Of a stretch of DNA of 64,000 nt, positions 51,537 through 60,685 are shown one piece after another. Under the pieces are notes generated by a model that was given only the letters and a program-made list of their open reading frames with translations, was not told where the DNA came from and ran no database searches. The first letter of the stretch is position 1. Each line of letters begins with the position of its first letter. Origin of the DNA: Mucilaginibacter ginsenosidivorax (lineage in GTDB: Bacteria > Bacteroidota > Bacteroidia > Sphingobacteriales > Sphingobacteriaceae); the NCBI RefSeq assembly GCF_007971525.1, contig NZ_CP042437.1:558001-622000 (forward strand), written 5' to 3'. The position numbers and the translations under genes are program-made.

Positions 51537-52367
51537 CTACCTTAAAAAATCGAGCACCAGCTTTTCCATTAGCGCAGGCTGCCGGTAAAAAATAATATGG
51601 TCGGCATTGGGGATGATGGCTAATTGTGCGTGCGGCAACAGTTTGTATACACGCACAAAGCTTTCTATCGAATTATACTGATCCCTGTCGCCGGCAGTTA
51701 CCATTACCGGGCAAGTGATATGTTTCATCTCCTCATCGGTAAAAGCCACCTGGTTAACCCATGCCTGCTTCAATAGTTCTACAAATTCACCCCAGCGTTG
51801 TGGTTCGGGCATTAGTTTTTTCCGGTCGTTCACAAATCCGGGATCATCTTTCTCCAGCGAGCTGCCGCTTAGTTTTTTAAGCTCTTCCATTTCGCCGGGG
51901 CGGTAACTTGCCGCCGAGATATTTCCGCCTGCAAATACCATTTTTTTCACCAGGCCCGGGTAATGGATAACCAGGTCCATTGCCTGCACAGCACCATCGC
52001 TAAAGCCTAAAAGTAAAATGCTATCCCTGGTTACATGGCGGATAATGGCATAAGCATCTTCGGCCATCAGGTGGTAGGTGTAAGGCTTGTGCCCTATTTC
52101 GGATTTAGCGTGGCCGCGGGTGCCTATGGCTATAACCATAAATTGTTTAGCTAATGCAGGGATCAGCTTTCCATATTCAGAGATATCGCCATAAAGGCCA
52201 CCGTGAAGCAAAACCAACGGCTTACCGCTGCCGTAAACTTCATAGTAAATCCTGGTACTATCTTTCATTTTCAGATAATTACCTGCGCCTGGGTTATTAC
52301 CGTATTCGATGGTTTGCGCCATTGCCGAAGAGCCAAAAAGCATCACCATCAACATTATATTCTTCAT
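51537..52367 (-). CDS. Secreted alpha/beta hydrolase
   Basis: This 276-residue enzyme has a signal peptide at 1-17 (cleavage after AMAQ). The alpha/beta-hydrolase core shows LVLLHGGLYGD with the oxyanion HGG, the nucleophile elbow LGFSDGAVQAM with Ser123, VTAGDRDQYNS with the acidic residue and PNADHIIFYRQ with the catalytic His. It is probably an esterase or lipase-like enzyme. It begins 2 bp after the LamG-like gene, so translation is likely coupled, which ties it to the secreted glycan-related set. The substrate is unknown; de-esterification of a glycan is one possibility. Confidence 0.88.
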   Translation of the reverse strand: MKNIMLMVMLFGSSAMAQTIEYGNNPGAGNYLKMKDSTRIYYEVYGSGKPLVLLHGGLYGDISEYGKLIPALAKQFMVIAIGTRGHAKSEIGHKPYTYHLMAEDAYAIIRHVTRDSILLLGFSDGAVQAMDLVIHYPGLVKKMVFAGGNISAASYRPGEMEELKKLSGSSLEKDDPGFVNDRKKLMPEPQRWGEFVELLKQAWVNQVAFTDEEMKHITCPVMVTAGDRDQYNSIESFVRVYKLLPHAQLAIIPNADHIIFYRQPALMEKLVLDFLR

Positions 52368-52369
52368 AA

Positions 52370-53017
52370 CTATTCGAGTGTTTTTATTGTTAAATTTCGG
52401 TAAGCGCCTATAGATGAATTACCATGCCAGTAACCAACCGAGCCACTTTTTAGGGAAGGATCAAGCGAGGTGTAAACCATGGCAGGTTTAGCAGCATTGT
52501 TCACATACACTTCCAGTTTGCGCCCTGTAACTATCACTTTAACATGAAACCAGCCGTTAGCGGGCAATATGGCGCTGGCTTGGTATTTATCGGCCTCATA
52601 ATCCCACCAGTTAAATTCGGCCTTTTTTTCGGGCATATACTGGATGGCATTGATGGTGGCTGACGACAGTGGCCTGAAATATACAGTTTCGTAATGATGA
52701 GCGTCTTTGATCCTGAAGGCAAGGCCGATATAACCATTTCCTTTGCCTGCAAATGCCAGATCGAACTCGATAATACCATCCTTAAAAATTAGCTTTTTAG
52801 GATAAGCCAGGCTGGCCGATTTGTAATTATCTATCTTCCGTTTTATCAGCAGCGCTTTTTTACCCTGGTAACTGCCAAATTCATAGTCAAGGGTATCATT
52901 TTTAGGAATGTCCCATTCTTTCGGGTTAATGGGCGGTATATTCTGGACCTTATACTTTGGCTGGGCATTTACCTTAATTACTGCAAGAAGAGCAAATAGT
53001 ATCAATAGCTTTTTCAT
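52370..53017 (-). CDS. Secreted LamG/concanavalin-like protein (paralogue 2)
   Basis: This 215-residue protein has a signal peptide at 1-18 (LIDFALLAVIKVNAQ-like; the text reads MKKLLILFALLAVIKVNAQ). The body is all beta, with GYIGLAFRIKDAHHYETVYF, then WFHVKVIVTGRKLEVYVNN and GSVGYWHGNSSIGAYRNLTI. This pattern is that of a concanavalin-like (LamG or DUF1080-type) beta-sandwich. It is related to the protein encoded 27 bp upstream: both share the YFRP, WFH-V-V and EVYVN/VVYVN blocks. No catalytic residues can be assigned, so binding or a 3-keto-glycoside-hydrolase-like activity remain open. Confidence 0.75.
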   Translation of the reverse strand: MKKLLILFALLAVIKVNAQPKYKVQNIPPINPKEWDIPKNDTLDYEFGSYQGKKALLIKRKIDNYKSASLAYPKKLIFKDGIIEFDLAFAGKGNGYIGLAFRIKDAHHYETVYFRPLSSATINAIQYMPEKKAEFNWWDYEADKYQASAILPANGWFHVKVIVTGRKLEVYVNNAAKPAMVYTSLDPSLKSGSVGYWHGNSSIGAYRNLTIKTLE

Positions 53018-53044
53018 GTTTTGACGTTTTATAGGTTTGATATT

Positions 53045-53689
53045 TTATTGTTTGATAACGAGGTTGGCAAAATCGCCGGGCAAACTATCATTCCACAATC
53101 CGATGAGGCCGTGTTGCCGGTCATTCAGTTTTTTAACGCTGAGCGATGGTTGGGCTGAGTGATTTACATAAACCACAATTTCATCAGCTTTTACCACAAT
53201 ATGAGCGTGAAACCACGAGGTAGCCAGCGGTAATGGGTTAACGGCATTTTCGTACACAAGCGGATGATCTGCCCGCAGTTTATCCCAGGAAAAATTTGGC
53301 TGACTGATGTACTGCACGGCATGCTTACGCCTAAGCGTATCTGGCGACTGAAAATTAAAAGGCCGGAAATAAATGGCGTCATAAGTAACGGTATCAATCC
53401 CATGAAAAGCAATGCCCAAAAAACTTTGCTGAAAAACGTCTTTACCCCTAAGATCAACGTCAATTGTCCCGGTGGTAAAGTCTATGTCTTTAAGCCAAAC
53501 GATCCCTGTAAGCGAAATCCCCTTCCTGGTGCCGTCGGTAATTTTGCTTAATTTTTTTGCGGACGATGTTATCGGCGTCTCCTGTTTTAACAGACTATTC
53601 AAATCATAGGCTCCCTTTTGCTGCGCACAGGCATCGGCGCAAAAAAACATGGTTATTAAAAAGAGGCTAAATAAAATATTGTTCTTCAT
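53045..53689 (-). CDS. Secreted LamG/concanavalin-like protein (paralogue 1)
   Basis: I start at MKNNILFSLFLITMFF (53689, 214 residues), which gives a clean signal peptide ending DACAQ; the ATG at 53767 adds residues unlike any export signal. The beta-sandwich contains GTIDVDLRGKDVFQQSFLGI, then YDAIYFRPFNFQSPD and WFHAHIVVKADEIVVYVNHS, close in pattern to paralogue 2. It is the first gene of the probable operon and is divergent from the membrane regulator gene with a 130-bp spacer. The function is unknown; surface or periplasmic glycan contact is inferred from the fold and the GH88 neighbour. Confidence 0.75.
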   Translation of the reverse strand: MKNNILFSLFLITMFFCADACAQQKGAYDLNSLLKQETPITSSAKKLSKITDGTRKGISLTGIVWLKDIDFTTGTIDVDLRGKDVFQQSFLGIAFHGIDTVTYDAIYFRPFNFQSPDTLRRKHAVQYISQPNFSWDKLRADHPLVYENAVNPLPLATSWFHAHIVVKADEIVVYVNHSAQPSLSVKKLNDRQHGLIGLWNDSLPGDFANLVIKQ

Positions 53690-53819
53690 GGTTTTAGATT
53701 TTAACTTTAGCAAAACTTGCAAATAGCATTCAGAATTAAGCACAACAGGCGTTTCAATCCTGTTCAAGTTTGTTCAAGCCGTTTTTTGCAGGCTTTAATA
53801 CCGCGTCATCGCCTGAAAA

Positions 53820-55106
53820 TTGATGGAAAAAGAAAAACAACTGCTTTTATTATGCTGCCAGCTTATTGAACGCTCGTTAAACTGGGGCGATAACAGCATT
53901 TGGAGTAATGACGATTTTGAGCAATTGAGCAAACTGATTTTCGAAAAAACAAAAGTCAGGCTCAGTATTTCTACCCTAAAACGCATTTGGGGTAAAGTGC
54001 GTTATGATAGCTACCCAACAGCCGCAACGCTGAATGCCCTGGCCCGTTTCCTGGATTATGAAAGCTGGCGCGATTTCAGGCAACAACACCAGGTTAATGG
54101 CGTGGTTGAACAAAACGAGCAAGCCATTGCCATTGAACAAATACCGGTACCCGCTGCCGCCTCCAAAAACAGGTACAAATATTGGTGGCTAACCGTTATT
54201 CCCTTGCTTTTGCTTGCCGCGTTTTATTTTGCCAGTATTAACAGAAAAAAAACGCCGGATTTATCGACCGTAAAATTCAGCAGTAAAAAGACATCTGACG
54301 ACCTCCCCAATTCTGTGGTTTTCAACTATGATGCATCCGCTTTTCATTCGGATAGTGTTTATATTCAGCAATCATGGGACCCACGACGACGCGAACTTGT
54401 GCCCGGCAATGGTAAACAGCATACCTCCATTTATTATACCCCCGGCCATTTTATAGCAAAACTGGTGGTAAACAACCGGATAGTTAAACAATCTGTTGTT
54501 TTTATAAAAACCAAAGGATGGGTAGGCATTGTAGATCATCAGCCTGTGCCGGTATACCTGTCGTCTGCCGAAATAAAGGGCAATGGCTATATGGGTATTA
54601 CAGATAGCCTGATGCAACAAAAACTGGGCACACCTGTGTTTAATGATACCTGGTTAAAATTTTCCAACGTGCGTGAATTCCCGGGCATCCGGGCCGATAA
54701 TTTCACGATGGAATGCACGCTGCGCAATACAGCAACACCGGGCCAATCGGTTTGCCGCAAAGCCGATTTAACCATTTTGGGCGATGGCATGGCCATTGTG
54801 ATACCTATTGTAAACAAAGGATGCATTGCCAATATGGGCGTTTTAACCGGCCAATATTGGATTGGCGGCAATGACCATGACCTGAGCGCCTTTGGCTGCG
54901 ATTTCAGGCAATATCAAACCTTAAAATGCAGTGTTAATAACCATCGCTTAAAAATTTATCTCAACAATAAACAAATCATGGATGTTGAACAAAAGCGCAG
55001 CATTGGCCGTATTGTAGGCCTGCGTTTTGAATTTGAAGGTCCCGGCCAGGTAAAACATTACAAGCTGGAAACGCCCGGTGCAATGGTATATGAAGAGAGC
55101 TTTTAG
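53820..55106 (+). CDS. Putative transmembrane one-component regulator (HTH-like, TM, PKD-like, LamG-like)
   Basis: This 428-residue protein is not one I can assign to a named family. Residues 15-90 are helical and look DNA-binding (VRLSISTLKRIWGKV, then SYPTAATLNALARFLDYESW). One membrane helix spans 121-139 (YWWLTVIPLLLLAAFYFAS), flanked by basic residues. Residues about 163-232 have a PKD-like beta pattern (VVFNYDASAF, then YYTPGHFIAKLVVNNR). The last 140 residues are LamG-like: LKCSVNNHRLKIYLNNKQ and GRIVGLRFEF resemble the end of the two secreted LamG-like proteins encoded divergently. I infer inside-N, outside-C topology and direct control of the neighbouring operon, as in ToxR-type proteins. 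The start may be either of two adjacent ATGs. Confidence 0.6.
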   Translation: MMEKEKQLLLLCCQLIERSLNWGDNSIWSNDDFEQLSKLIFEKTKVRLSISTLKRIWGKVRYDSYPTAATLNALARFLDYESWRDFRQQHQVNGVVEQNEQAIAIEQIPVPAAASKNRYKYWWLTVIPLLLLAAFYFASINRKKTPDLSTVKFSSKKTSDDLPNSVVFNYDASAFHSDSVYIQQSWDPRRRELVPGNGKQHTSIYYTPGHFIAKLVVNNRIVKQSVVFIKTKGWVGIVDHQPVPVYLSSAEIKGNGYMGITDSLMQQKLGTPVFNDTWLKFSNVREFPGIRADNFTMECTLRNTATPGQSVCRKADLTILGDGMAIVIPIVNKGCIANMGVLTGQYWIGGNDHDLSAFGCDFRQYQTLKCSVNNHRLKIYLNNKQIMDVEQKRSIGRIVGLRFEFEGPGQVKHYKLETPGAMVYEESF

Positions 55107-55109
55107 AGC

Positions 55110-55358
55110 TCATGACGTCAATTCTACCTTCTGGTTAAAATCCTCATAGCTTAGTTTCCCTTTTCGCAGTTGGCTGATGTATTTAAAAACGCTTAGTTTA
55201 TCTAACTCCTGTTTATAACGCTCGCGGTCATGATCTGTTGCCAGGTTGCCCTGTAGTTTTAAGCGGATAGATGTGCGGGAGATATCCTCCTCCAATTTAT
55301 CTATCGGGCAATTACGAAGATCATCAAAGTTACTGCGGGGGAAAAGGATACGGTCCAT
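55110..55358 (-). CDS. Small protein of unknown function (82 residues)
   Basis: I do not recognise a family. The protein is highly charged and helical: LRNCPIDKLEEDISRTSIRL, then HDRERYKQELDKLSVFKYIS and LRKGKLSYEDFNQKV. It has no signal peptide or membrane helix. It is convergent with the regulator gene, whose stop codon is 3 bp away, and lies 116 bp from the M1 peptidase end. Amphipathic helices suggest a small helical bundle or partner protein. Confidence 0.6.
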   Translation of the reverse strand: MDRILFPRSNFDDLRNCPIDKLEEDISRTSIRLKLQGNLATDHDRERYKQELDKLSVFKYISQLRKGKLSYEDFNQKVELTS

Positions 55359-55474
55359 TGGGTTTTTGCTTCCTTAAATTTAAAGGCCGGGCATCAACAT
55401 CAATTTAACTGTATGTTATTTAATTGTTATTGATAAGGGACAAAAAACAGCTTTTAAACAACCGCCACCCGTAT

Positions 55475-57466
55475 TTACTTTTTCACCTCATATGTATTAT
55501 TCCCCCTATTTACATCGGGATAGAGCTTATCCGGATCGATGGTTACTTTAGTTACCGCTGCTTTTTTGTTGCCGGTAAAACTGTAGCTGCCTGTATATTC
55601 CCAAATCTCTACCGGGAACTCGCGGTGCTCTGTCGAGCCATCGGCGTAGGTGAGTTGGACCACCAACGGCATAGCGGCCTTTTCCAGGTTTTCGATAGTG
55701 ATCTGTGCCCTGACATTTGCCGGGTTTTCTACTTTAGCTACCCCTTGATCAAGACGGTAATTTTCTAAAAACATCGATTTCCAGAACCAGGTAAGGTCCT
55801 CGCCTACCGAGCTGTCCATACTCCTGAAAAAGTCCCAGGGTGTAGGGTGCTTGTAGGCCCAATCGCTGATATACTTGCGGAAAGCTTTATCAAACCTTTC
55901 GGGGCCAACTACCTGCTTGCGCAGCAAGGTTAGCACATAAGCTACCTTTTGGTACTGAACCGGGAAAACCATATCGCCGGGTATGGCATCGGGCCGGGTA
56001 ATGATGGGGACAACCCTTTCTGAAAAAAGCGTATCAACCGGGCTGTATATCTCGGCATAGCCCTTAAACTCGCCATTATTAAAATCTTTTACAGCCAGGT
56101 TATCAATAAATGTATTAAAGCCTTCATCCATCCAGGCGTATTTACGCTCGTTGCCACCCACTACCATCGGGAACCAGGTATGGCCCAATTCGTGATTTAC
56201 CACCATAAAATAAGCATTGCCGGTATCCCTGGCCGAACAAAACACCATCCCGGGGTACTCCATGCCATCCAGGTTGGATGCCACATTTACCGCCTTATTA
56301 TATGGGTAAGTAAACCACTTTTCAGAAAAATGCTGCAACGTGAATTTGATATACTCCGACGACCGTTTCCAGCTGTCTTTTTTGTCGGATTCAACCGGGT
56401 ACAGTGAACTTCCCAACACTTTTTTACCTCCGGCTACCGGAAAGCTAAAGGCTTCCCAAATAAACGCCTTCGAGGCCGTCCACGCAAAATCGCGTGTATT
56501 ATCCATCCTGTATTTCCAGGTACAGGTAGCTTTTACAGGCCGCGACGAGGCTTCCGTAACTTCTTTGGCCGGGCGGATAAATACCGGTGTCTCGCTTTGT
56601 TTAGCCGCCAGCCAGCGTTTAAGCTGTAGAGGGGTTAATACCTCTTCGGGATTCAGCAGATCGCCCGAGCCCTCTACAATATAGCCCGAGGGCACGGTAA
56701 TGTTCACGTTAAAATTGCCGTATTCCAGGTAAAACTCACCGTTACCCAGGTAAGGCAGCGTATTCCAGCCTTCCACATCATCCAGTACGCACATCCTCGG
56801 GTACCATTGGGCAACCGCGTAAATGTTGCCGTTTTTGGTCGGCAGGATATCGGTACGGTTAACCAGGAAATCGGCATTTTTATAGTTTTGAGGGAAGTTG
56901 TAACGGTACTGAACGCTGAAGGTTACTTTTTGCCCGCTTTTTAAGGGCTGCGGCAATGTTACTTCCATCCGGGTATCGTAAATGCTATATCTAATATCGC
57001 CAGTAATTGCGCCGTCCTTCAGCTTTACTGCCTGTATATCGTATCCCCCATCGGCGGTTTCTTCTTCCGGGTTTTTATAAAGGAATAATTTTGATTTTAT
57101 GCCCCTTGAATCTTTTTTAAAAACATTTTGCTCCAGCTGCAACCATAATGACGATAGCGCTTTGAGGCTGTTGTTGGTATAAGTTATGGTGACGGTTCCG
57201 CTAACCACGTTCTTCTGATCATCCAGGGCTACATCTATCACATAATCGGCTTGGTTTTGCCAGTATGCTGGCCCGGGTTCGCCGGTAGCGGTTCGGGATT
57301 CGTTACCGGGAGGCAACAGCGGTAAGGCTGGGAATAATGCCGATGGCTGATAGCGCGATTGCCCGAAGGATTGGCAAACCGCTAAAACGATTAATGTGAA
57401 GGGGATGAAAAACCTGACCAGACGTTTATCTGGAGAAACAGTTTTATTATTTTGCATATGCTGCAA
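55475..57466 (-). CDS. M1 family (aminopeptidase N-like) metallopeptidase
   Basis: This 663-residue exported peptidase has a signal peptide (about 13-36). The N-terminal saddle domain (about 70-270) is followed by the catalytic domain with DGMEYPGMVFC, the counterpart of the GAMEN exopeptidase motif. The zinc motif is VVNHELGHTWFP, and WMDEGFNTF supplies the third ligand Glu at the usual 18-residue distance. The late VAYVLTLLRKQV and RKYISDWAYKHPTPWDFFRS parts match the family's helical domain. It probably trims peptides in the periplasm or at the surface. Members of this shorter type are common in Bacteroidota. It is a single gene. Confidence 0.92.
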   Translation of the reverse strand: MQHMQNNKTVSPDKRLVRFFIPFTLIVLAVCQSFGQSRYQPSALFPALPLLPPGNESRTATGEPGPAYWQNQADYVIDVALDDQKNVVSGTVTITYTNNSLKALSSLWLQLEQNVFKKDSRGIKSKLFLYKNPEEETADGGYDIQAVKLKDGAITGDIRYSIYDTRMEVTLPQPLKSGQKVTFSVQYRYNFPQNYKNADFLVNRTDILPTKNGNIYAVAQWYPRMCVLDDVEGWNTLPYLGNGEFYLEYGNFNVNITVPSGYIVEGSGDLLNPEEVLTPLQLKRWLAAKQSETPVFIRPAKEVTEASSRPVKATCTWKYRMDNTRDFAWTASKAFIWEAFSFPVAGGKKVLGSSLYPVESDKKDSWKRSSEYIKFTLQHFSEKWFTYPYNKAVNVASNLDGMEYPGMVFCSARDTGNAYFMVVNHELGHTWFPMVVGGNERKYAWMDEGFNTFIDNLAVKDFNNGEFKGYAEIYSPVDTLFSERVVPIITRPDAIPGDMVFPVQYQKVAYVLTLLRKQVVGPERFDKAFRKYISDWAYKHPTPWDFFRSMDSSVGEDLTWFWKSMFLENYRLDQGVAKVENPANVRAQITIENLEKAAMPLVVQLTYADGSTEHREFPVEIWEYTGSYSFTGNKKAAVTKVTIDPDKLYPDVNRGNNTYEVKK

Positions 57467-57596
57467 TATAATAATTAATGGCTTTGGCTAATGTGGTTAA
57501 GATGGATAGAAATTATCCTTTTTGGCCTGCGCTGGCCCAACCTAAGGCAAGAATATGCATAGTTTGAATTTTTCATGTATCGTTCTCGCCCAGGTA

Positions 57597-60581
57597 TCAC
57601 CTCAACACTGTAACATTGCCCGAAAACTTTTTACCGCGCGAGTTGATGATATAATAATATGTTGCTGCCGGTACACTGCCACTGTTTGTTTTGCCATCCC
57701 AGGGGTTAGCATAACCAATGCTGTTAAATACAATTGCACCAAAACGATTATAAACAGTAACCTTGCATTGCGCATCAAATGACAAGTTTGGTATCACCCA
57801 GGTATCATTAGCTCCATCGCCGTTTGGCGTGAAAATGTTGGGAATTTTCAACACCCCCAAATCATCGTCAATAATTTTCACTGCCACCGTGTTTTGCGGG
57901 CTGATGGCAACCGTGCTGCCATCGCTGCCGGCAATAGCGTTAAATTCAATTAACCTATCATTAAATTCGTTTATCTTTTGGTCATCGGCTACGGGCATAT
58001 TGATGCTAATCTTATTTTGCCCTACAGGGATAGTTACACTGCCCTGTGGCATAATTATCCGCTGATCTGTGCTTATATCCGTGCCGCCCCATTTATAAGC
58101 TATCGCAATATCGTACTCAAAATAACGCCCGCCCGGTATCTGCAGTGTTACATCCGCCGATTTGCCCTCGGGAATAGTAAGGCTCAGCGGCGAAATTTCA
58201 AGGTATTTGTAGTCCTGGTCATTATCAACAGCCACAACAGAGAGCGAATCGGTAAGCTGCCCCTTCCACAAAAACTGAAAGCTGCCCGTATGCGCGTCAT
58301 TTGCGGTAAGCGTTAGCTTTACCCGGCGATTTTTGCTGATGATATTATCATCAGGGTAAGTGATATTGAATGATGCGGCAACCGATGGCGTATCTATCAA
58401 AATATCATTTTGCGATTGTTGTAACGGTGTAAACCATCGTGTTTGCACCGTTTGTACCGGCAGCTGCCGTACCAGTTTATTAGGTTGCAGTAAGTTAAAA
58501 CCATAAGCAATGTTGCCTCCTTCTTTTAGGGTATCGGTAACCGGGGTAACCAATATCACCCTATTGGCTACAGTATTATTCAAATCGTTTATTTTTATGC
58601 GGATAGCATCATTAGCCGTGGTAAATGTGCCAAGGTCATTTAATACCGGGCTCAGCAGTCCGTTAATAAATTCGTCGCCTTCAATTAAATTATCTGTTTT
58701 GGCATCAACCTTAAACTGTACCGAATTCTGGCCTGCCGGTATTGTGATGGCAATAGGCGTATAATCGGCGCCTGGCAGCGCTGCAAAAGGATCGGCAAGG
58801 GGTAAAAAATTAAAACTTAGCGGCACTGATAACAAGGTACCGGCTGGTAACGATACAGTTATCAATCCGGATGCTCCTTCTGTTATCTGGGGTGTATAGC
58901 TAATGGTATAAATTCTGTTGGCCGGCGTATTATCGTCGTCGGCAATGGTAAAATCCCGGGTAGTTGATCCTGTTGCAAGCTTATAGCCGGCAGCATTAGC
59001 GCCAATATCCAGGTTGGCTGTAAATGTTTCGGTATTTTCAACAACCTCGTCATTAATCACTTTCACCGTGACATTGGTGCTGGTATCTCCTTTTTTGATG
59101 ACAGCCGTAGCAGGTAAAACAAAGTCGTTTTGATTAAGGGACGGATCTTTTTGCGACAATTTCACCGCAATATCTTCGCCCGCCGGGCATGACCTGGGCA
59201 AAGCCAGGTGCAATATAACATCCTGACTACCCTCTATGCCGTTTTTAAGCACCGAGGCGTGTACCTTTTTACAGGAATCGGCGTCGTCGTAAAGGTATTT
59301 ACACCAAAAATAGCTTTCATCCAGATTTGACGGTGTGGAATAGTGTTTGCCATTAAAAGTATAATCGGTAGTATAATAACTTAAATGCCTCACCAGCATA
59401 TTCAGCGTATCACCAACCATTTTTACATAAGTTCGTGTTATCGGGTCGTCGCCAAAAGCGCCGATGTTATCATCGGGCAAAAGGTTATAGTTACCCTTTC
59501 CGTCGGCCAAAAACCAATCGAAATTGTAGCCAAAGCAGCATGTTTTAGGCAGTGTTATAAAGTACTGATCATTGAATTTCAACGTGCCGTAAATCAGCCC
59601 CAGGTTTTCTTTATCGGCAAATACCCTGGTTGCGCTGATAGTATTTAGTTTATCGTCGAAACTGTAATCATAAAAACCGTTGTAAGCAAGGCCATTGGGT
59701 GTGTCATTATAAATATTGGTAAGCATTTGATAACCACTGCCGGCAGCCCTTACCGGGAGCGGAAAATCGCCATAAATAAGCCACGGTTTATCAGATACCA
59801 CCTGACAGTTGGCATCAAGGACTACCTGGTTTTTAGGAATACCTCCCCTGCTCATAATCACTGTTGCTAAACCGTTATTTGACGATACCATTATCTGCGG
59901 AATTGAACCCCGCGCCGGATCATGGTATACGGCAGTTATTTTACCTGCCGATGTTACTTTTGCAACAATGCCTTCGGGGGTTGTTGTATTAGGGTAAAAA
60001 GCGTTGATGCTGTAACCTTGAATCTTTAAATTATCGTAAAATATAGCGCTCCAAAAAACGCCGTCGGGAGCCAGCGCCAGCGGGCCTGTTATCTCGGGAT
60101 CACGGTAACCATCAGAGATGATTCCCCAACTGGTTTTTCCGTTTTTGTCTAGTTTTATTAAAAACAAACCCGACTGCAAAACTGTGCCATCATCAAGCGT
60201 GATACCGCCGCCCGCTCCAGAAATGTATACATTTTCATTTTTATCGACCTTAAGGTCATAGATCTGATCGAACCCGGTAACGGCCGATAATGTTCTTGAC
60301 CACATTACCTTGCCCGCGGCATTTAATTTGCCAACTACCGAGTAGTCACTTGCGGCGTGCCGGTCAAACAATTTACCACCAAAATTGATATCGTACCTGC
60401 TTGACATTACGACATAAGCGTTGCCAGCGTTATCAATATCAAAAATACCTGCGCCCGAATCCTCAGCAAAGCCCAATAAGGTGCTTTGTTGATATTTTAC
60501 CTGCGCAAAAACACAAACCGGCAATATCAGCAGCCATATGGCTACTTTTAACGCTTTTAATATAATCATGATAAGAGCCAC
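57597..60581 (-). CDS. T9SS cargo protein with Calx-beta repeats and type B sorting domain
   Basis: This 994-residue exported protein has a signal peptide (about 10-27). The N-terminal 430 residues have a beta-propeller-like, SBBP-type repeat pattern (YVVMSSRYDINFGGKLFDRH, LDKNGKTSWG). Several Calx-beta-type domains follow (about 470-900), recognisable by VVENTETFTANLDIGANAAG and FTIADDDN. The last 90 residues are the gliding-motility-associated type B sorting domain: IPNIFTPNGDGANDTWVIPN, then VTVYNRFGAIVF and SGNVTVLR. Such cargo is exported by the type IX system and held at or released from the surface. The function of the displayed part, likely adhesion or binding, is inferred from domain type only. 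Confidence 0.9.
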   Translation of the reverse strand: MALIMIILKALKVAIWLLILPVCVFAQVKYQQSTLLGFAEDSGAGIFDIDNAGNAYVVMSSRYDINFGGKLFDRHAASDYSVVGKLNAAGKVMWSRTLSAVTGFDQIYDLKVDKNENVYISGAGGGITLDDGTVLQSGLFLIKLDKNGKTSWGIISDGYRDPEITGPLALAPDGVFWSAIFYDNLKIQGYSINAFYPNTTTPEGIVAKVTSAGKITAVYHDPARGSIPQIMVSSNNGLATVIMSRGGIPKNQVVLDANCQVVSDKPWLIYGDFPLPVRAAGSGYQMLTNIYNDTPNGLAYNGFYDYSFDDKLNTISATRVFADKENLGLIYGTLKFNDQYFITLPKTCCFGYNFDWFLADGKGNYNLLPDDNIGAFGDDPITRTYVKMVGDTLNMLVRHLSYYTTDYTFNGKHYSTPSNLDESYFWCKYLYDDADSCKKVHASVLKNGIEGSQDVILHLALPRSCPAGEDIAVKLSQKDPSLNQNDFVLPATAVIKKGDTSTNVTVKVINDEVVENTETFTANLDIGANAAGYKLATGSTTRDFTIADDDNTPANRIYTISYTPQITEGASGLITVSLPAGTLLSVPLSFNFLPLADPFAALPGADYTPIAITIPAGQNSVQFKVDAKTDNLIEGDEFINGLLSPVLNDLGTFTTANDAIRIKINDLNNTVANRVILVTPVTDTLKEGGNIAYGFNLLQPNKLVRQLPVQTVQTRWFTPLQQSQNDILIDTPSVAASFNITYPDDNIISKNRRVKLTLTANDAHTGSFQFLWKGQLTDSLSVVAVDNDQDYKYLEISPLSLTIPEGKSADVTLQIPGGRYFEYDIAIAYKWGGTDISTDQRIIMPQGSVTIPVGQNKISINMPVADDQKINEFNDRLIEFNAIAGSDGSTVAISPQNTVAVKIIDDDLGVLKIPNIFTPNGDGANDTWVIPNLSFDAQCKVTVYNRFGAIVFNSIGYANPWDGKTNSGSVPAATYYYIINSRGKKFSGNVTVLR

Positions 60582-60685
60582 TAAGATAGAAATATTTAGC
60601 GGGCGATAAATAAATTAGCTATTACTTAATGGTTTTATAAACCAGGATTTACATTGGGGATCGTTTTTAATTTCCAGATAATACC

